The notes under the pieces are model-generated. The model was not told the DNA's origin. It did no database searches and worked only from the letters and a program-made list of their open reading frames with translations. Below are positions 6,812 through 7,010 of a stretch of DNA of 7,010 nucleotides, in pieces. The stretch is from an uncultured Oscillospiraceae bacterium (GTDB lineage: Bacteria; Bacillota; Clostridia; Oscillospirales; Ruminococcaceae), in contig USBC01000097.1 of NCBI GenBank assembly GCA_900552845.1, forward strand, positions 1-7,010. Direction: 5' to 3'. Positions within the stretch are counted from its first letter, which is position 1. Each line of letters opens with the position of its first letter. The translations under genes were made by a program, and so were the position numbers.

Positions 6812-7010
6812 ATGAATGAAAAAACAGTTTCCATATCGGTAATCCGGCGTCTGCCGCGGTATTACCGCTATCTGGGAATGCTGCTTCACAGCGGTGTTAC
6901 CCGCATTTCCTCCAAGGAATTGGCAGCGCAGATGAAAGTCACCGCCAGTCAGATCCGTCAGGATCTGAACTGCTTCGGCGGGTTTGGTCAGCAGGGCTAC
7001 GGCTACAATG
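6812..7010 (+). CDS. rex: Redox-sensing transcriptional repressor Rex (N-terminal part, cut by window end)
   Basis: The first 66 codons are visible and the reading frame runs off the window. They encode the winged-helix DNA-binding domain of Rex, the repressor that senses the NADH/NAD+ ratio and controls fermentation and NADH-oxidising genes in Gram-positive bacteria. Family hallmarks are R-R-L-P-R-Y-Y-R-Y-L (12-21), G-V-T-R-I-S-S-K-E-L-A (28-38), then T-A-S-Q-I-R-Q-D-L (44-52) as the recognition-helix region, and F-G-G-F-G-Q-Q-G-Y-G-Y-N (55-66) in the wing. The C-terminal Rossmann NAD(H)-binding domain lies beyond the window. The start ATG is supported by GAGGTGA at 6799-6805 and the promoter at 6723-6751. 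It is divergent from the Usp-like/hydrolase pair, so shared control is plausible but not shown. Confidence 0.95.
   Translation, partial: MNEKTVSISVIRRLPRYYRYLGMLLHSGVTRISSKELAAQMKVTASQIRQDLNCFGGFGQQGYGYN

Noticed and set aside
6632..6889. An 85-codon minus-strand frame across the rex promoter and 5' end
   Set aside because: It is antisense to the start of rex and crosses its promoter. The hydrophobic stretch is a by-product of A/T-rich intergenic sequence, and no ribosome binding site supports it.

Overview
The window reads as ordinary chromosome from an anaerobic Firmicute, most likely a moderately GC-rich member of the Clostridia (Oscillospiraceae/Ruminococcaceae type). The pointers are strong Gram-positive style ribosome binding sites, clear sigma-A promoters, MetRS followed by a TatD-family nuclease, a Rex redox repressor, and the wording of the proteins. 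The lineage is inferred from remembered protein style, not from a search.

Layout, left to right. Positions 1-130 are almost pure G/C homopolymer runs and look like a sequencing or contig-end artefact. Five complete protein genes lie on the minus strand. Read in the direction of transcription they are: a UspA-like small protein (6422-6000) and an alpha/beta hydrolase (5968-5033), 31 bp apart and probably one operon; asparaginyl-tRNA synthetase asnS (4589-3195) with its own promoter; and methionyl-tRNA synthetase metG (2958-1018) with its own promoter, followed by a TatD-family metal-dependent hydrolase (934-167). A strong hairpin plus U-run sits between metG and tatD, so tatD probably depends on read-through. 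On the plus strand are a tRNA-Ser(GGA) gene (4789-4880), divergent from asnS and closed by a bidirectional terminator, and the first 66 codons of rex (6812 to the window edge), divergent from the usp-hydrolase pair.

Functionally the left two thirds is translation housekeeping: two aminoacyl-tRNA synthetases and a tRNA. The right third couples a redox-sensing repressor to a divergent stress-protein/hydrolase operon. No T-box leader is visible upstream of either synthetase, although T-boxes are common for such genes in Firmicutes. I found no mobile element, CRISPR array, phage gene or defence system. I do not see a new biological system here. The most interesting signals are regulatory: the metG-tatD terminator, the repeated CGnCGTAAAR elements and the palindrome at the rex promoter, and the degenerate nucleotide-binding loop of the Usp-like protein.
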